DNA of 63,223 nucleotides, from contig JADZEM010000197.1 of NCBI GenBank assembly GCA_020850535.1, positions 1 through 63,223 on the forward strand. The letters run 5' to 3'. Shown here piece by piece: positions 44,348 to 52,585 of the stretch (the stretch's first letter is position 1; every line of letters begins with the position of its first letter). A program made the translations under genes and the position numbers. The stretch is from Chloroflexota bacterium. GTDB lineage: Bacteria; Chloroflexota; UBA6077; JACCZL01. A model generated the notes under the pieces. It saw nothing but the letters and a program-made list of their open reading frames with translations. It was not told the origin of the DNA and searched no databases.

Positions 44348-44836
44348 TTGCCTCTGCGACCCGAAGATGTAACCTCTTCTGTCCCAGATTCGCGTGCCCA
44401 AAGCGACCCGCAACGGGCGACCGGATCGTTGCCGCGTGGGGTGGTGATCGTCGCCTGGAGCCTGGGCCTCGCCGGGCTGTACGCCCTGCTCAGCCTGCTG
44501 CATGCGGCCCTGTTTCAGCAGATCCTGACGGTTGACGTCGGCTTCGGACGCTCGTTCGCGTTCTGGATCGGCAGCCTCTACCTGCTGCTGTTGGGCTGGG
44601 GGTTCGTGCCGCGCACGCCGAACGGCTGGTACGCCCGCCGCCTGCCGACGCTGGCCGCCCTGGGCGTTGGCCTCGCAGCCCTGGCCGTCTGCGGGACGTA
44701 CACGGCGCTCGGGCTGGCCGCCCGCTGGACGCCGGCTGTCGGCGGCCCGGTCAGCCTGTCGGTGGCCGTCTTGATCGTGGCAGCCGGTGGCGTGGTGTGG
44801 CTGGCCGACCGTGAGGACCGAATACGTGGGTCGTAG
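44348..44836 (+). CDS. Four-helix membrane protein, hypothetical
   Basis: The 162-aa frame has a polar first 30 residues and four hydrophobic helices (GVVIVAWSLGLAGLYALLSLL, SFAFWIGSLYLLLLGWGFV, LAALGVGLAALAVCGTYTALGLAA, LSVAVLIVAAGGVVWLA). It ends in DREDRIRGS. The start is uncertain: a TTG at 44348 begins the frame but its GGAG is too close, and a later TTG or GTG before the first helix is possible. No family is recognised. A -10-like TACACT lies at 44310-44315. Confidence 0.55.
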   Translation: MPLRPEDVTSSVPDSRAQSDPQRATGSLPRGVVIVAWSLGLAGLYALLSLLHAALFQQILTVDVGFGRSFAFWIGSLYLLLLGWGFVPRTPNGWYARRLPTLAALGVGLAALAVCGTYTALGLAARWTPAVGGPVSLSVAVLIVAAGGVVWLADREDRIRGS

Positions 44837-44857
44837 GTCGTGGATCGCAGGTCGTAG
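44824..44857. repeat. Heptamer-based minisatellite, locus 3
   Basis: GTGGGTCGTAGGTCGTGGAT and the following GCAGGTCGTAGG are built from GGTCGTA/GGTCGTG/GATCGCA heptamers, starting inside the stop region of the membrane protein gene. Confidence 0.5.
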
Positions 44858-44896
44858 GAAGCGCTGCCCGAGCAACTCACCAGCGCGTAGAGCGCC

Positions 44897-44932
44897 GATG
44901 CCGCCGATGCCGCCGATGCCGCCGATGCCGCC
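44897..44932. repeat. 9-bp tandem repeat
   Basis: Four perfect copies of GATGCCGCC, preceded by a partial unit, lie between the convergent membrane protein and TetR genes. Confidence 0.85.
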
Positions 44933-44997
44933 CGGGGCCGATCTCATGATGGTGGCGTAGCAGCCCCTTCGGTGAGCCGCACCATCGCCCTGAGATG

Positions 44998-45645
44998 TCA
45001 GGCTTGAGATGAGCATCCGACAAGCCGCAGCGCGTAGGCGCCGTAGCGGTCTGCTATCTCGTCGGCGGACAGACGGCCGCCCGGCCGGTACCAGGCAGCC
45101 ACCCGAATGCCCATGCTGATGAGGGCGATGGTCGAGAGACTTGGGTCGAGCGGCTGAAACACGCCCTGTTCCGCGCCAGCCACGATCAGCCCCACGATCC
45201 GCGCCTCGTACGCACGTCGAAGCCCGACGATCGTTCGGATCTGCTCTGGAGAGAGAAAGTCGATGTCGCGGTACACCACCGCCACGGCGGCCGGGTGGTG
45301 AATATGGAACATAACGTGACTGCGGACCGCCTGCCGGAGCGCCACAGGTGGCGCCGGATCAGCCACAAGAGCAGCGTCCAGCGCAGCGAGAGCATCCGTG
45401 TGCGCAGACAGGAGAATGTCGTAGAGCAGGGCCTGCTTGGAAACGAAGTGGTTGTACAGGCTGCCAACAGTCATCCCCACCATCGTCGCGAGGTCGCGCA
45501 TTGAGGTTGCGCTGTACCCGCGAACGCGGAGCAACTCGGTTGCAGCGGCGCGGATGCGGTCTGGCGCGCTCAGCGGTGGGGTCTCTGCGATCCCATGGGC
45601 ATCCACTGCCGAGGTATCCGAGGACCCCTCCTTATGACGCGGCAT
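44998..45645 (-). CDS. TetR/AcrR family transcriptional regulator
   Basis: The product (about 215 aa) has an N-terminal helix-turn-helix domain: RIRAAATELLRVRGYSATSMRDLATMVGMTVGSLYNHFVSKQALLYDIL. A helical ligand domain follows, ending with AGAEQGVFQPLDPSLSTIALISMGIRVAAWYRPGG, typical of regulators of fatty-acid or aromatic acid degradation. I take the ATG at 45645; a longer reading to 45699 is possible and neither has a strong ribosome binding site. It is divergent from the catabolic operon starting at 46352. A palindrome at 46269-46288 lies at that operon's promoter, so this protein is its likely repressor, with an acyl-CoA as possible ligand. Confidence 0.85.
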   Translation of the reverse strand: MPRHKEGSSDTSAVDAHGIAETPPLSAPDRIRAAATELLRVRGYSATSMRDLATMVGMTVGSLYNHFVSKQALLYDILLSAHTDALAALDAALVADPAPPVALRQAVRSHVMFHIHHPAAVAVVYRDIDFLSPEQIRTIVGLRRAYEARIVGLIVAGAEQGVFQPLDPSLSTIALISMGIRVAAWYRPGGRLSADEIADRYGAYALRLVGCSSQA

Positions 45646-45778
45646 TGGCCGATGGTGCGGACGCAGCAGTCGCCCGACCCCGGGGGCGCAGAGCGGCACG
45701 AACGTGGTGCAGATTCATCATGACCGCGCTGGATGATGACGCCATCTGGGCATTCCTGACAACTGCCGCCCGAAACAG

Positions 45779-46223
45779 CCAGGGCGATTGCCTGTTGATG
45801 TCGTCGTGCGGCCGCGTCGGGGCTTGAAAGCCCCGCCTACCATCCTGCAGTCGCTGCGCGACGCGCCAGTCGCACCAGTGCCTGGCATTCCCGGCGGCCG
45901 TCGCGCAGCGACTGAATGACTGTAGGCGGGGGTTTCAACCCCCGACCGCCCGTTCCATGATGCTTCGGGGACACCAATGAACATGCCATCGCCCTGATGC
46001 TGCTACCAGTGCAATCGTATGCTGAGCGCGTCGTGCCGCCCCGTCGGGGCTTGAAAGCCCCGCCTACCATCCTGCAGTCGCTGCGCGACGCTCCAGTCGC
46101 ACCGGTGCCGGCCGTTCCCGACGGCCGTCGCGCAGCGACTGAATGCGTGTAGGCGGGGACTTCAGTCCCCGACCGCCCGTTCCATGATGCATCGGGGACA
46201 CCAATGAACAGGCAATCGCCCTG
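45779..46223. mobile_element. Double fold-back MITE, copies B (45780-45996) and C (46007-46223)
   Basis: Two 217-bp copies in the same orientation are joined by 10 bp. The outer ends are perfect inverted repeats, CAGGGCGATTGCCTGTT at 45780-45796 and its complement at 46207-46223, while the inner ends are diverged. The pair is flanked by the 9-bp direct repeat CCGAAACAG at 45770-45778 and 46224-46232, so it seems to have moved as one unit. No coding frame is convincing. It occupies most of the 706-bp gap between tetR and its likely target operon. Confidence 0.8.
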
Positions 46224-46236
46224 CCGAAACAGACCC

Positions 46237-46265
46237 TTGACAGGCATGGGGCGGCCCATTACCCT
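46237..46265 (+). promoter_or_regulatory. Promoter of the catabolic operon
   Basis: TTGACA at 46237-46242 and TACCCT at 46260-46265 are separated by 17 bases. The -35 box begins only 4 bases after the right target duplication of the double MITE. Confidence 0.55.
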
Positions 46266-46268
46266 ACG

Positions 46269-46288
46269 GTGAACGAACGCTCGTTCAC
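46269..46288 (+). promoter_or_regulatory. TetR-type operator palindrome
   Basis: GTGAACGAACGCTCGTTCAC is a 20-bp inverted repeat with nine of ten positions matching in each arm. It covers the expected transcription start, so a bound repressor would block the promoter. The divergent TetR gene is the obvious candidate. Confidence 0.7.
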
Positions 46289-46351
46289 CCAGGCATTGTA
46301 CGGTCTGGCTCGGCGCGCTGTGGCGCCAGATGGGAGCTTCCCTCCACCACC

Positions 46352-47512
46352 ATGCTCGCCAGTACTGTCCCGCAGCTTGACGATCAGCAGCGCCTCTTGC
46401 TGGATGTTGTTCGGGATCTCACGGCCCGCGTCATCGTGCCGCGCGCCGAGCAGATCGATGAGACCGGCGAGTTCCCCTGGGACGTGGTAGCCGCTTTCCG
46501 CGAGCAGGGCTTACTGGGGATGTCGCTTCCGGAAGCGTACGGTGGCGGCGAGCTTCCTCTCTTCGACACGTGCCTGGTGTATCAGGAGATCGCGGCGACC
46601 TGCCTCACCAGCAGCGTGACGCTGGCCGACCAGAAGCTCGCCTCTGACCCGATCATCCGCGGTGGCTCGGCGCAGCTCAAGCAACGCATCCTGCCCACGC
46701 TTGCCTCCGGCGAAGTGCTCGGAGCGTTCTCGCTGACAGAGCCAGGCGCGGGGTCGGACATCGCCGCCATCCAGACCCGCGCCGAGCATCGAGGCGACAC
46801 CTATGTCCTGCGCGGCGCCAAGTGCTTCGTTACCAACGGCAGCGTAGCCGACCTGTACACCGTCTTCGCTCGCACCGGTCCCGGCGCCGGTCGCGAGGGT
46901 CTGAGCTGCTTCGTCGTGCCGCGAATGACGCCCGGCCTCTCGGTGGGTCGTATCGAGCGCAAGATGGGCCTGCGCGGCTCGCCGACTGCCGAGATCCTGC
47001 TGGATGACTGCGTGGTTCCCGCTGAAAATCTGGTGGGGCAGGAGGGCGACGGCTTCGAGCTTGCCGTCAGCGCGCTGGATCCGGCCCGCATCGTCGTCGC
47101 GTTTCAAGCCATCGGGCTGGCCGAGGGGGCGCTCCAACAGGCTGGCAACTACGCCGTTCAGCGCCGGCAGTTCGGCCGTCCGATCATCGACTTTCAGGCG
47201 ATCCAGTTCATGCTGGCGGACATGGCGATCAAGATCGACGCCTCGCGGTACCTCGCCCATGCGGCCGCCCATGCCTACGATGAGCGGCGTCCGGAGGCCA
47301 CCCGCCTTGCCGCCGAAGCCAAGACGTTCGCATCGGACACCGCTATGAGCGTCACCACCGACGCCGTCCAGGTGCTCGGCGGGTATGGCTACCTCCGAGA
47401 CTTCCCAGTCGAGCGGATGATGCGCGACGCCAAGATCCTCCAGATCTTTGACGGTACCAACCAGATCCAGCGGGTCGTGATTGCTCGGGAGCTTGCTCGT
47501 GCCTGGCGATAA
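46352..47512 (+). CDS. Acyl-CoA dehydrogenase with Asp at the catalytic base position
   Basis: The 386-aa flavoprotein shows the N-terminal helical domain and the beta domain with FSLTEPGAGSDIAAIQT and CFVTNGSVADLYTVFART. The C-terminal helices contain RRQFGRPIIDFQAIQFMLADMA and VQVLGGYGYLRDFPVERMMRDAKILQIFDGTNQIQR. It would make an alpha,beta-double bond in an acyl-CoA thioester and pass electrons to ETF. In MCAD and SCAD the catalytic Glu is in YEGT; here the same place reads FDGT. The alternative Glu position in helix G (as in isovaleryl-CoA dehydrogenase) reads LDPARI, so it is not supplied there. It is first in a nine-gene operon. Confidence 0.9.
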   Translation: MLASTVPQLDDQQRLLLDVVRDLTARVIVPRAEQIDETGEFPWDVVAAFREQGLLGMSLPEAYGGGELPLFDTCLVYQEIAATCLTSSVTLADQKLASDPIIRGGSAQLKQRILPTLASGEVLGAFSLTEPGAGSDIAAIQTRAEHRGDTYVLRGAKCFVTNGSVADLYTVFARTGPGAGREGLSCFVVPRMTPGLSVGRIERKMGLRGSPTAEILLDDCVVPAENLVGQEGDGFELAVSALDPARIVVAFQAIGLAEGALQQAGNYAVQRRQFGRPIIDFQAIQFMLADMAIKIDASRYLAHAAAHAYDERRPEATRLAAEAKTFASDTAMSVTTDAVQVLGGYGYLRDFPVERMMRDAKILQIFDGTNQIQRVVIARELARAWR

Positions 47513-48827
47513 TGCGATCGCGTCGACCGGCGTGACCCTGGCCGACTTCGGCGACGTGATGCGGCTTGAACGGCTACGAGAGCTAGCCGCGACCCACCGG
47601 GATTCGCTGCTTGCCGAGCGCCTCGGCGGCGTCGATCTGGGTGGCTCACTCACCGATGCCTGGCCCGCCGTCGCGCCACTCACCAAGGCCGACATCCTCC
47701 AGGATCAGCAGCAGAAGCCGCCCTTTGGCAGACGTCTGCTGTCCTCACCCAGGGACGTGACCCTGGTAGTCGAGTCCAGCGGAAGCTCCGGCGGCGAGAA
47801 GGAGATCCACGCCCTCTCGCGCGCCGACGAGGATGCTGGCATCGGGATGATGACCGCCGCCATGCGCACCACTGGCCTTGGCCCAGACGATACCGTCGCG
47901 CTCACCCTGCCGATCGGGACGGCGGGCGGAGGCTGGAAATTGTGTGCCTGCCTTCGGGCCGCCGGTGCGCTGGTGCTCCGCATCGGCAGCCTGGGGACTG
48001 ACGAGAAAGTAGAGCGCATGCTCCGCTTCGGCGTCACGGCGCTGGTCGGCACCCCGGTCTATGTGGATCGGCTGGCCGCCGCGCTTGACCAGGCCGGCCA
48101 CGCGCCCGCCTCGCTCGCCGTGCGCCACATCTACGTAGCCACGCAGGCCGTCACCGAGGCGTGGGTTGCCCGCACCGAGAAGCGCTGGGGCGCTCGTGTC
48201 TTCGAATGGTACGGCAACGCCGCTGGCTTCTTCGCGATGACCTGCGGCGAGGGCATCCTGGCGGCGCCGGGGCAGCGTGGGACGCTCCACTGGGATCCAT
48301 CGTACCAGTTGTTGGAGGTGCTCTCGCCGGAGGGGGCACTGGTTCAGCACGGAGAGCGCGGGGAGATCGTGGGTACTCACCTGATGAACCAGACCGGCCC
48401 GCTGGTGCGCTTCGCCACCGGCGACTCTGGCCGATTCGTGCGGGGCGGTGGGTGCCGGTGCGGATCTGCGTGGCCCGGCCTGGAGGCCGGCACCATCCGT
48501 CGTCTGGACGCGATGCTGAAGGTGCGCGGCGTCAATCTCTGGCCCGGCACGGTGGAGTCGCTGCTTGTGGAGACCCCGGGGGTTGAGGACTTCTGGGTGA
48601 TCGTCAGCGCCACGGCAGACGGGCGCGAGGAACTCACCCTGTTCGTGCGGGCGTCCAGCGCGGCGGCGTTCAATCCTGCCGCGCTGGAGCATAGCCTCCG
48701 CCAGACGACCGGCTTACGCTTCGACGTACGGCTCTGGGAGCAGGGTGGACCACCCGATGCTTTCCAGACCAACGCCAGTGGCAAGACCCCGCGCTGGATA
48801 GACGTGCGACAGCAGGACGGCTCATGA
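47499..48827 (+). CDS. Phenylacetate-CoA ligase (PaaK)-like AMP-forming ligase
   Basis: The product (about 442 aa) belongs to the adenylate-forming superfamily. The P-loop-like SSGSSGGEKEIHAL lies near residues 88-101. It has the central WYGNAAGFFAMTCGEG, LVRFATGDSGRFV and GCRCG, and the C-terminal RRLDAMLKVRGVNLWPGTVESLL, which resembles the PaaK hinge rather than fatty acyl-CoA ligases. It should activate a free acid, possibly aromatic, with ATP and CoA. I choose the GTG at 47499 with GGGAG 7 bases upstream; it overlaps the end of the acyl-CoA dehydrogenase gene by 14 bases, showing coupling. Confidence 0.8.
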   Translation: MPGDNAIASTGVTLADFGDVMRLERLRELAATHRDSLLAERLGGVDLGGSLTDAWPAVAPLTKADILQDQQQKPPFGRRLLSSPRDVTLVVESSGSSGGEKEIHALSRADEDAGIGMMTAAMRTTGLGPDDTVALTLPIGTAGGGWKLCACLRAAGALVLRIGSLGTDEKVERMLRFGVTALVGTPVYVDRLAAALDQAGHAPASLAVRHIYVATQAVTEAWVARTEKRWGARVFEWYGNAAGFFAMTCGEGILAAPGQRGTLHWDPSYQLLEVLSPEGALVQHGERGEIVGTHLMNQTGPLVRFATGDSGRFVRGGGCRCGSAWPGLEAGTIRRLDAMLKVRGVNLWPGTVESLLVETPGVEDFWVIVSATADGREELTLFVRASSAAAFNPAALEHSLRQTTGLRFDVRLWEQGGPPDAFQTNASGKTPRWIDVRQQDGS

Positions 48828-49585
48828 CCCTGCCAGTCGCTGAAGCACGTGCGCTGCACGTCCAGGATGTGAGCGTCGAGTTCCACGGTCGGCCGGTGCT
48901 GTCTGGCGTGAACCTCGACCTGAACGCGGGCCGGGTCATCTGCCTGGTGGGGCGCAGCGGTTGCGGCAAGACCACGCTGCTGCGGGTGGTGGCTGGCCTC
49001 CAGGCGCCGACGTCCGGTCGCGTGGACGTCATCCATCCAGGCCACGCCTCCGGACGCTGGCGTGAGATCGCGATGGTGTTCCAGTCCGACAGCTTGTTCC
49101 CCTGGATGACGGCCGAGCAGAACGTGATGTTCGCGATGAGCGCCAGCGGCGCACCGAAGAGCGGCGCGCTGAATCGCGCTCGCTCCGAGCTTGCGCGAGT
49201 GGGGCTGGCGGATGCTGGCCACCTCCGACCTCGGCAGCTATCTGGCGGCATGCGTCAACGGGTGAACCTGGCGCGGGCGCTTGCTACAGACCCCCGCATC
49301 CTGCTCATGGACGAGCCGTTCTCGGCGCTGGACTATCTGACCCGAGAGGACGTTCAGGACCTCACGGGTCGTCTCATTGCTGACCGCGTGTGCACCGTGA
49401 TCTTCGTGACCCACGACATCCCAGAGGCGGTGTTCCTCGGCGACGAGATCATGGTGATGACCCAGGAGGCGCGCGGCATCGCCAGCACGATTCGCGCGCC
49501 CTGGCCCCGACCGCGTGACCCGGACATCAAACGATCTCATGAATTCCAGCAGATCGTTGCCGACGTGCAGCGGCTCATCCTGTGA
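48824..49585 (+). CDS. NitT/TauT-type ABC transporter, ATP-binding protein
   Basis: The 253-aa ATPase has Walker A LVGRSGCGKTTLLR near residue 44, the Q-loop in IAMVFQSDSLFPWMT, the signature LSGGMRQRVNLARAL, Walker B RILLMDEPFSALD, and the switch His in FVTHDIPEAVFLGDE. The pattern is that of nitrate/sulfonate/taurine importers (SsuB/TauB). It overlaps the ligase stop as ATGA and is followed by its permease and binding protein. Confidence 0.93.
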   Translation: MTLPVAEARALHVQDVSVEFHGRPVLSGVNLDLNAGRVICLVGRSGCGKTTLLRVVAGLQAPTSGRVDVIHPGHASGRWREIAMVFQSDSLFPWMTAEQNVMFAMSASGAPKSGALNRARSELARVGLADAGHLRPRQLSGGMRQRVNLARALATDPRILLMDEPFSALDYLTREDVQDLTGRLIADRVCTVIFVTHDIPEAVFLGDEIMVMTQEARGIASTIRAPWPRPRDPDIKRSHEFQQIVADVQRLIL

Positions 49586-49595
49586 GCGTGTAACC

Positions 49596-50396
49596 ATGGA
49601 AGAAGCGAGAGTCGAGGCGCAGCCAACCGCTCCCAGGCGACAACTGGCAGCGCCGGGCACGGAGTCGCACGCCTCCTGGATGTGGGGGCTGGTGGGAATT
49701 GCCGTGTTCCTGCTGATCTGGGAGCTCGTGGCCCGTTGGGCAGCGAATCCGCTGGCACTGGTGCCACCCTCCCTGGTGGCGCAGAAGGGGGTCACGCTGG
49801 TCGGCAATGGCACCCTCTGGCAGCACATCCGCGTGTCCCTCACCGAGTTTCTGGCCGGTATGGGCATCGCGGCCCTGCTGGGCGTGGTGGGCGGCGCGAT
49901 CATCGGCAGCTCGGCGCGGCTGCGGCAAGCCAGCGAGCCGGTCCTGGCCGCGATCTATGCCACGCCCAGCGTGGCCCTGGCGCCATTGTTCGTGATCTGG
50001 CTGGGTTTGGGGCCAGCGTCCAAGATTGCCGTCATCGCGTTCGTGGCGTACTTCCCGATCGTGCTCGCCGTCATTGCGGGTGTTGCGACCGTGGAGCGCA
50101 CCTACCTCGAGGTAGCACACGTCTACGGCGCGCCCCCGCTGATGCGGTTCACGCACGTGCTGCTGCCGGCCGCGATGCCGGCCGTGCTGTCTGGTCTGCG
50201 TCTGGGAGCGGGGCGCGGGGTGCTCGGCGTGGTGCTGGGTGAATTCTTCGGCTCCAGCGCCGGGCTGGGCTACCTCATCCTCATCGCCACACAGTCATTC
50301 GACGTCGCGACACTGTTGCTGTGTGTCTCGATCCTGGCCAGCTTCGCCATCGCCGTCAACGGGCTGCTCGCGAACATCGAGAGGAGATTCGCATGA
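49596..50396 (+). CDS. NitT/TauT-type ABC transporter, permease
   Basis: The 266-aa protein has six helices and the EAA-type loop ERTYLEVAHVYGAPPLMRFTHVLLPAAMPAVLSGLRLG, by which it contacts the ATPase. The first 25 residues are polar and precede the first helix. The ATG at 49596 is chosen after the ATPase stop; the frame also reads further upstream inside that gene. It belongs to the SsuC/TauC type. Confidence 0.92.
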   Translation: MEEARVEAQPTAPRRQLAAPGTESHASWMWGLVGIAVFLLIWELVARWAANPLALVPPSLVAQKGVTLVGNGTLWQHIRVSLTEFLAGMGIAALLGVVGGAIIGSSARLRQASEPVLAAIYATPSVALAPLFVIWLGLGPASKIAVIAFVAYFPIVLAVIAGVATVERTYLEVAHVYGAPPLMRFTHVLLPAAMPAVLSGLRLGAGRGVLGVVLGEFFGSSAGLGYLILIATQSFDVATLLLCVSILASFAIAVNGLLANIERRFA

Positions 50397-51625
50397 GGCT
50401 GCGCGCGTACCCTCGTCTGCCTGGGCGCTTGCCGGGGACTCGGCACCGGCTCGGGAAGGGGCTGTGGACTTCGATGGTGCTCCTGGCGCTCATCGGTCTG
50501 GTGAGCGCGTGTTCCTCGGCGCCGGCTCCCACGCCTACTGCCGCAGCCGCCAAGCCGACGGCGGCGCCGGCCGCTGCATCGTCCGCCGCCGCTGCTGCCA
50601 GTCCAGCGGCGGCGAGCCCCGCATCTGCCGCCAGCCCGGCCTCGTCGCCTGCAACAAGTGCATCCCCAGCCGCATCCCCGGCGACCGCGGCCAGCCCATC
50701 CCCGGCGGCCAAGCCGGCCGCCGCCGTCCCCACTGGTCCCCGCATCTCACTTCAGCTTGGCCTGGCATCCAAACTGGCGGGGCACTGGCCGCTGTGGGTT
50801 GCCACCCAGGAAGGCCTCTTCGACCGGGCTGGCATCGACTTCACCACCGTGGTGGTAGACACCGACTCCAAATTGGTCCAGGCACTCCAGAGCAACTCGG
50901 TCCAGATCATCACCGGAACCGTGCCGCAGATCCAGAAGGCGAACGCGGTCGGCGCCCAGCTTGTGGGGATCGGCGGGCTACAGAATGCACCGGTCTACCG
51001 AATGGTGGGAGCCAGGGGGCTCACCTCCATCAATGAGCTGAACGGCAAGAAGATCGGCGTCTCGGAGACCGAGCTGGGCGTGGACGCATTCGTGGCACGG
51101 GCCTGGCTGGAGCAGGTGGGCATCAAGGAAGGCAGCTACACGCTGGTCGGTACTGGCGGAGTTGCCACACGGGTGGCCGCGCTGACCGGCGGCGGCGTCG
51201 ATGCGACGGTTCTCCCCCCGCCTGGGGATCTCCCGGTGGTGCGACAGGGGTTCAGCGATCTTGGCCTGTCTACCACGTCGATCAAGCACATGCAGTGGAC
51301 CATGCTGACGGGGAATAAGACGTGGCTGAACGGCAACCGCGAAGCGGTGACTCGACTGCTCGCGGTGTACGTCCAGGCCTCGAAGTGGCTTCACGATCCA
51401 GCGAACAAGGAGGCCGCTATCAGGGCGTTGGTGGCCGAGACGAACGCGAAGCCCGAGGACGCAGCGCTCTTCTATCAGCAGCTCGTGGGCGACGGCGCGA
51501 TCAGCCCTGACGGCAATATCGATCCTGAGGGCTTCGCCATCTGGTCCAGGTTCCTGGACGTGGAGACCGGTGCGCTGCGCTCCCAGGTCTTTGATGGGCA
51601 GTATCTGGCGACCGTGGGGAATTAG
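50393..51625 (+). CDS. NMT1/THI5-like ABC transporter substrate-binding lipoprotein
   Basis: The 410-aa protein has a lipoprotein signal (hydrophobic SMVLLALIGLVSACSS with the lipobox Cys near residue 40). A long Ala/Pro/Ser/Thr-rich linker (about residues 41-115) follows, then the NitT/TauT binding fold: SLQLGLASKLAGHWPLWVATQEGLFDRAGIDF, QSNSVQIITG, SINELNGKKIGVSETELGVDAFV. The ligand cannot be named; family members bind sulfonates, pyrimidines, phthalate or other small acids. It overlaps the permease stop as ATGA. Confidence 0.9.
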   Translation: MRLRAYPRLPGRLPGTRHRLGKGLWTSMVLLALIGLVSACSSAPAPTPTAAAAKPTAAPAAASSAAAAASPAAASPASAASPASSPATSASPAASPATAASPSPAAKPAAAVPTGPRISLQLGLASKLAGHWPLWVATQEGLFDRAGIDFTTVVVDTDSKLVQALQSNSVQIITGTVPQIQKANAVGAQLVGIGGLQNAPVYRMVGARGLTSINELNGKKIGVSETELGVDAFVARAWLEQVGIKEGSYTLVGTGGVATRVAALTGGGVDATVLPPPGDLPVVRQGFSDLGLSTTSIKHMQWTMLTGNKTWLNGNREAVTRLLAVYVQASKWLHDPANKEAAIRALVAETNAKPEDAALFYQQLVGDGAISPDGNIDPEGFAIWSRFLDVETGALRSQVFDGQYLATVGN

Positions 51626-51655
51626 CGTGAGGATCCAGAGTTCAGGAGCTACCCG

Positions 51656-52585
51656 ATGCGCGTAACAGAACTGCGCGAAGTCTCCCTCGCCGCGGAGCAG
51701 ATTGATGCAGTGGCAGGGGGCATCGGGGCCGTCACCGGCCATCCCGGCTATGAAGTCCAGGAGGAGCCACTCCCGCCGATCCAGGCCCGTTTCCAGAGCT
51801 TCGCGGTGGGCGATCGCTCGATCGCGGTGATGGACAGCATCGGCGAGGGCACGGCCATCAGCCGGTTCCTTGAGCGGCGTGGAGCCGGCGCTTTCTCGAT
51901 GACATTCGGGGTGGCAGACCTGGACGCGACGGTAGCGCACCTACGGGCAAAGGGCGCGCGCGTGCTCATGGACGAGCCCATCGTGCTCGAGCGTGTCCGA
52001 TCGGGCTCGCAGCACTTCTCAAAGATCAGGCTGAACTTTGTCGCGCCGTCCAGGGCGACGCATGGACTGGTAGTGGAACTCCAGGAGCTTCACGGCGCTG
52101 AGGACGTACCGCTGGCGAACCCTCCCAGCGGCCCGGACGTGCCAGCGGCCCTCAACGAGATCCACTGTGCGGTTCAAGATGTGGACGCTGCCGCTGGAGA
52201 ACTCTCCGAGTTGTTCGGGCTGGAGGTCGGGCCGGAAGTGGTCCAGGCGCAGCCGCCAGAAGAGGTTCGCTTCCGAAACCTGTACCTGGACGACCGTCCG
52301 GTGCTCGCGCTTATCGAGCCGGCAACGGAGACTTCGACGATTGGACGGTTCCTCAATCGCCGGGGTGAGGGCATCTTCTCCATCAGCCTGCGGGTGCCAG
52401 ACCTGGATGCATACAGCGCGCGAGTCAAGGCAGCCGGCATCGCACTGCTCTTCGACGAGCCGAAGGTGGCCCATGCCACACGTATCGGTTCAGATGCGCT
52501 GGCATCGGCCCGTATCAACTGGGTCCGTCCCCAGCCAGCGTCAAATCGCGTCCTCTTCGAGATTCAGGAATATGAGGTGAGCTAG
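51656..52585 (+). CDS. Two-domain VOC (glyoxalase/bleomycin resistance) family protein
   Basis: The 309-aa product is built from two related halves, about residues 1-150 and 155-309. Both carry AISRFLERRGAGAFSMTFGVADLDATVAHLRAKG-like sequence (second copy TIGRFLNRRGEGIFSISLRVPDLDAYSARVKAAG). VOC proteins hold a divalent metal and act as dioxygenases, epimerases or lyases; methylmalonyl-CoA epimerase-like and extradiol activities are both possible. Its place in the operon suggests a step of the degradation pathway. Confidence 0.8.
   Translation: MRVTELREVSLAAEQIDAVAGGIGAVTGHPGYEVQEEPLPPIQARFQSFAVGDRSIAVMDSIGEGTAISRFLERRGAGAFSMTFGVADLDATVAHLRAKGARVLMDEPIVLERVRSGSQHFSKIRLNFVAPSRATHGLVVELQELHGAEDVPLANPPSGPDVPAALNEIHCAVQDVDAAAGELSELFGLEVGPEVVQAQPPEEVRFRNLYLDDRPVLALIEPATETSTIGRFLNRRGEGIFSISLRVPDLDAYSARVKAAGIALLFDEPKVAHATRIGSDALASARINWVRPQPASNRVLFEIQEYEVS

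Noticed and set aside
45837-46259. Open frames within the double MITE
   Set aside because: They follow from the inverted-repeat sequence; the same peptide string appears in each copy and has no start signal.
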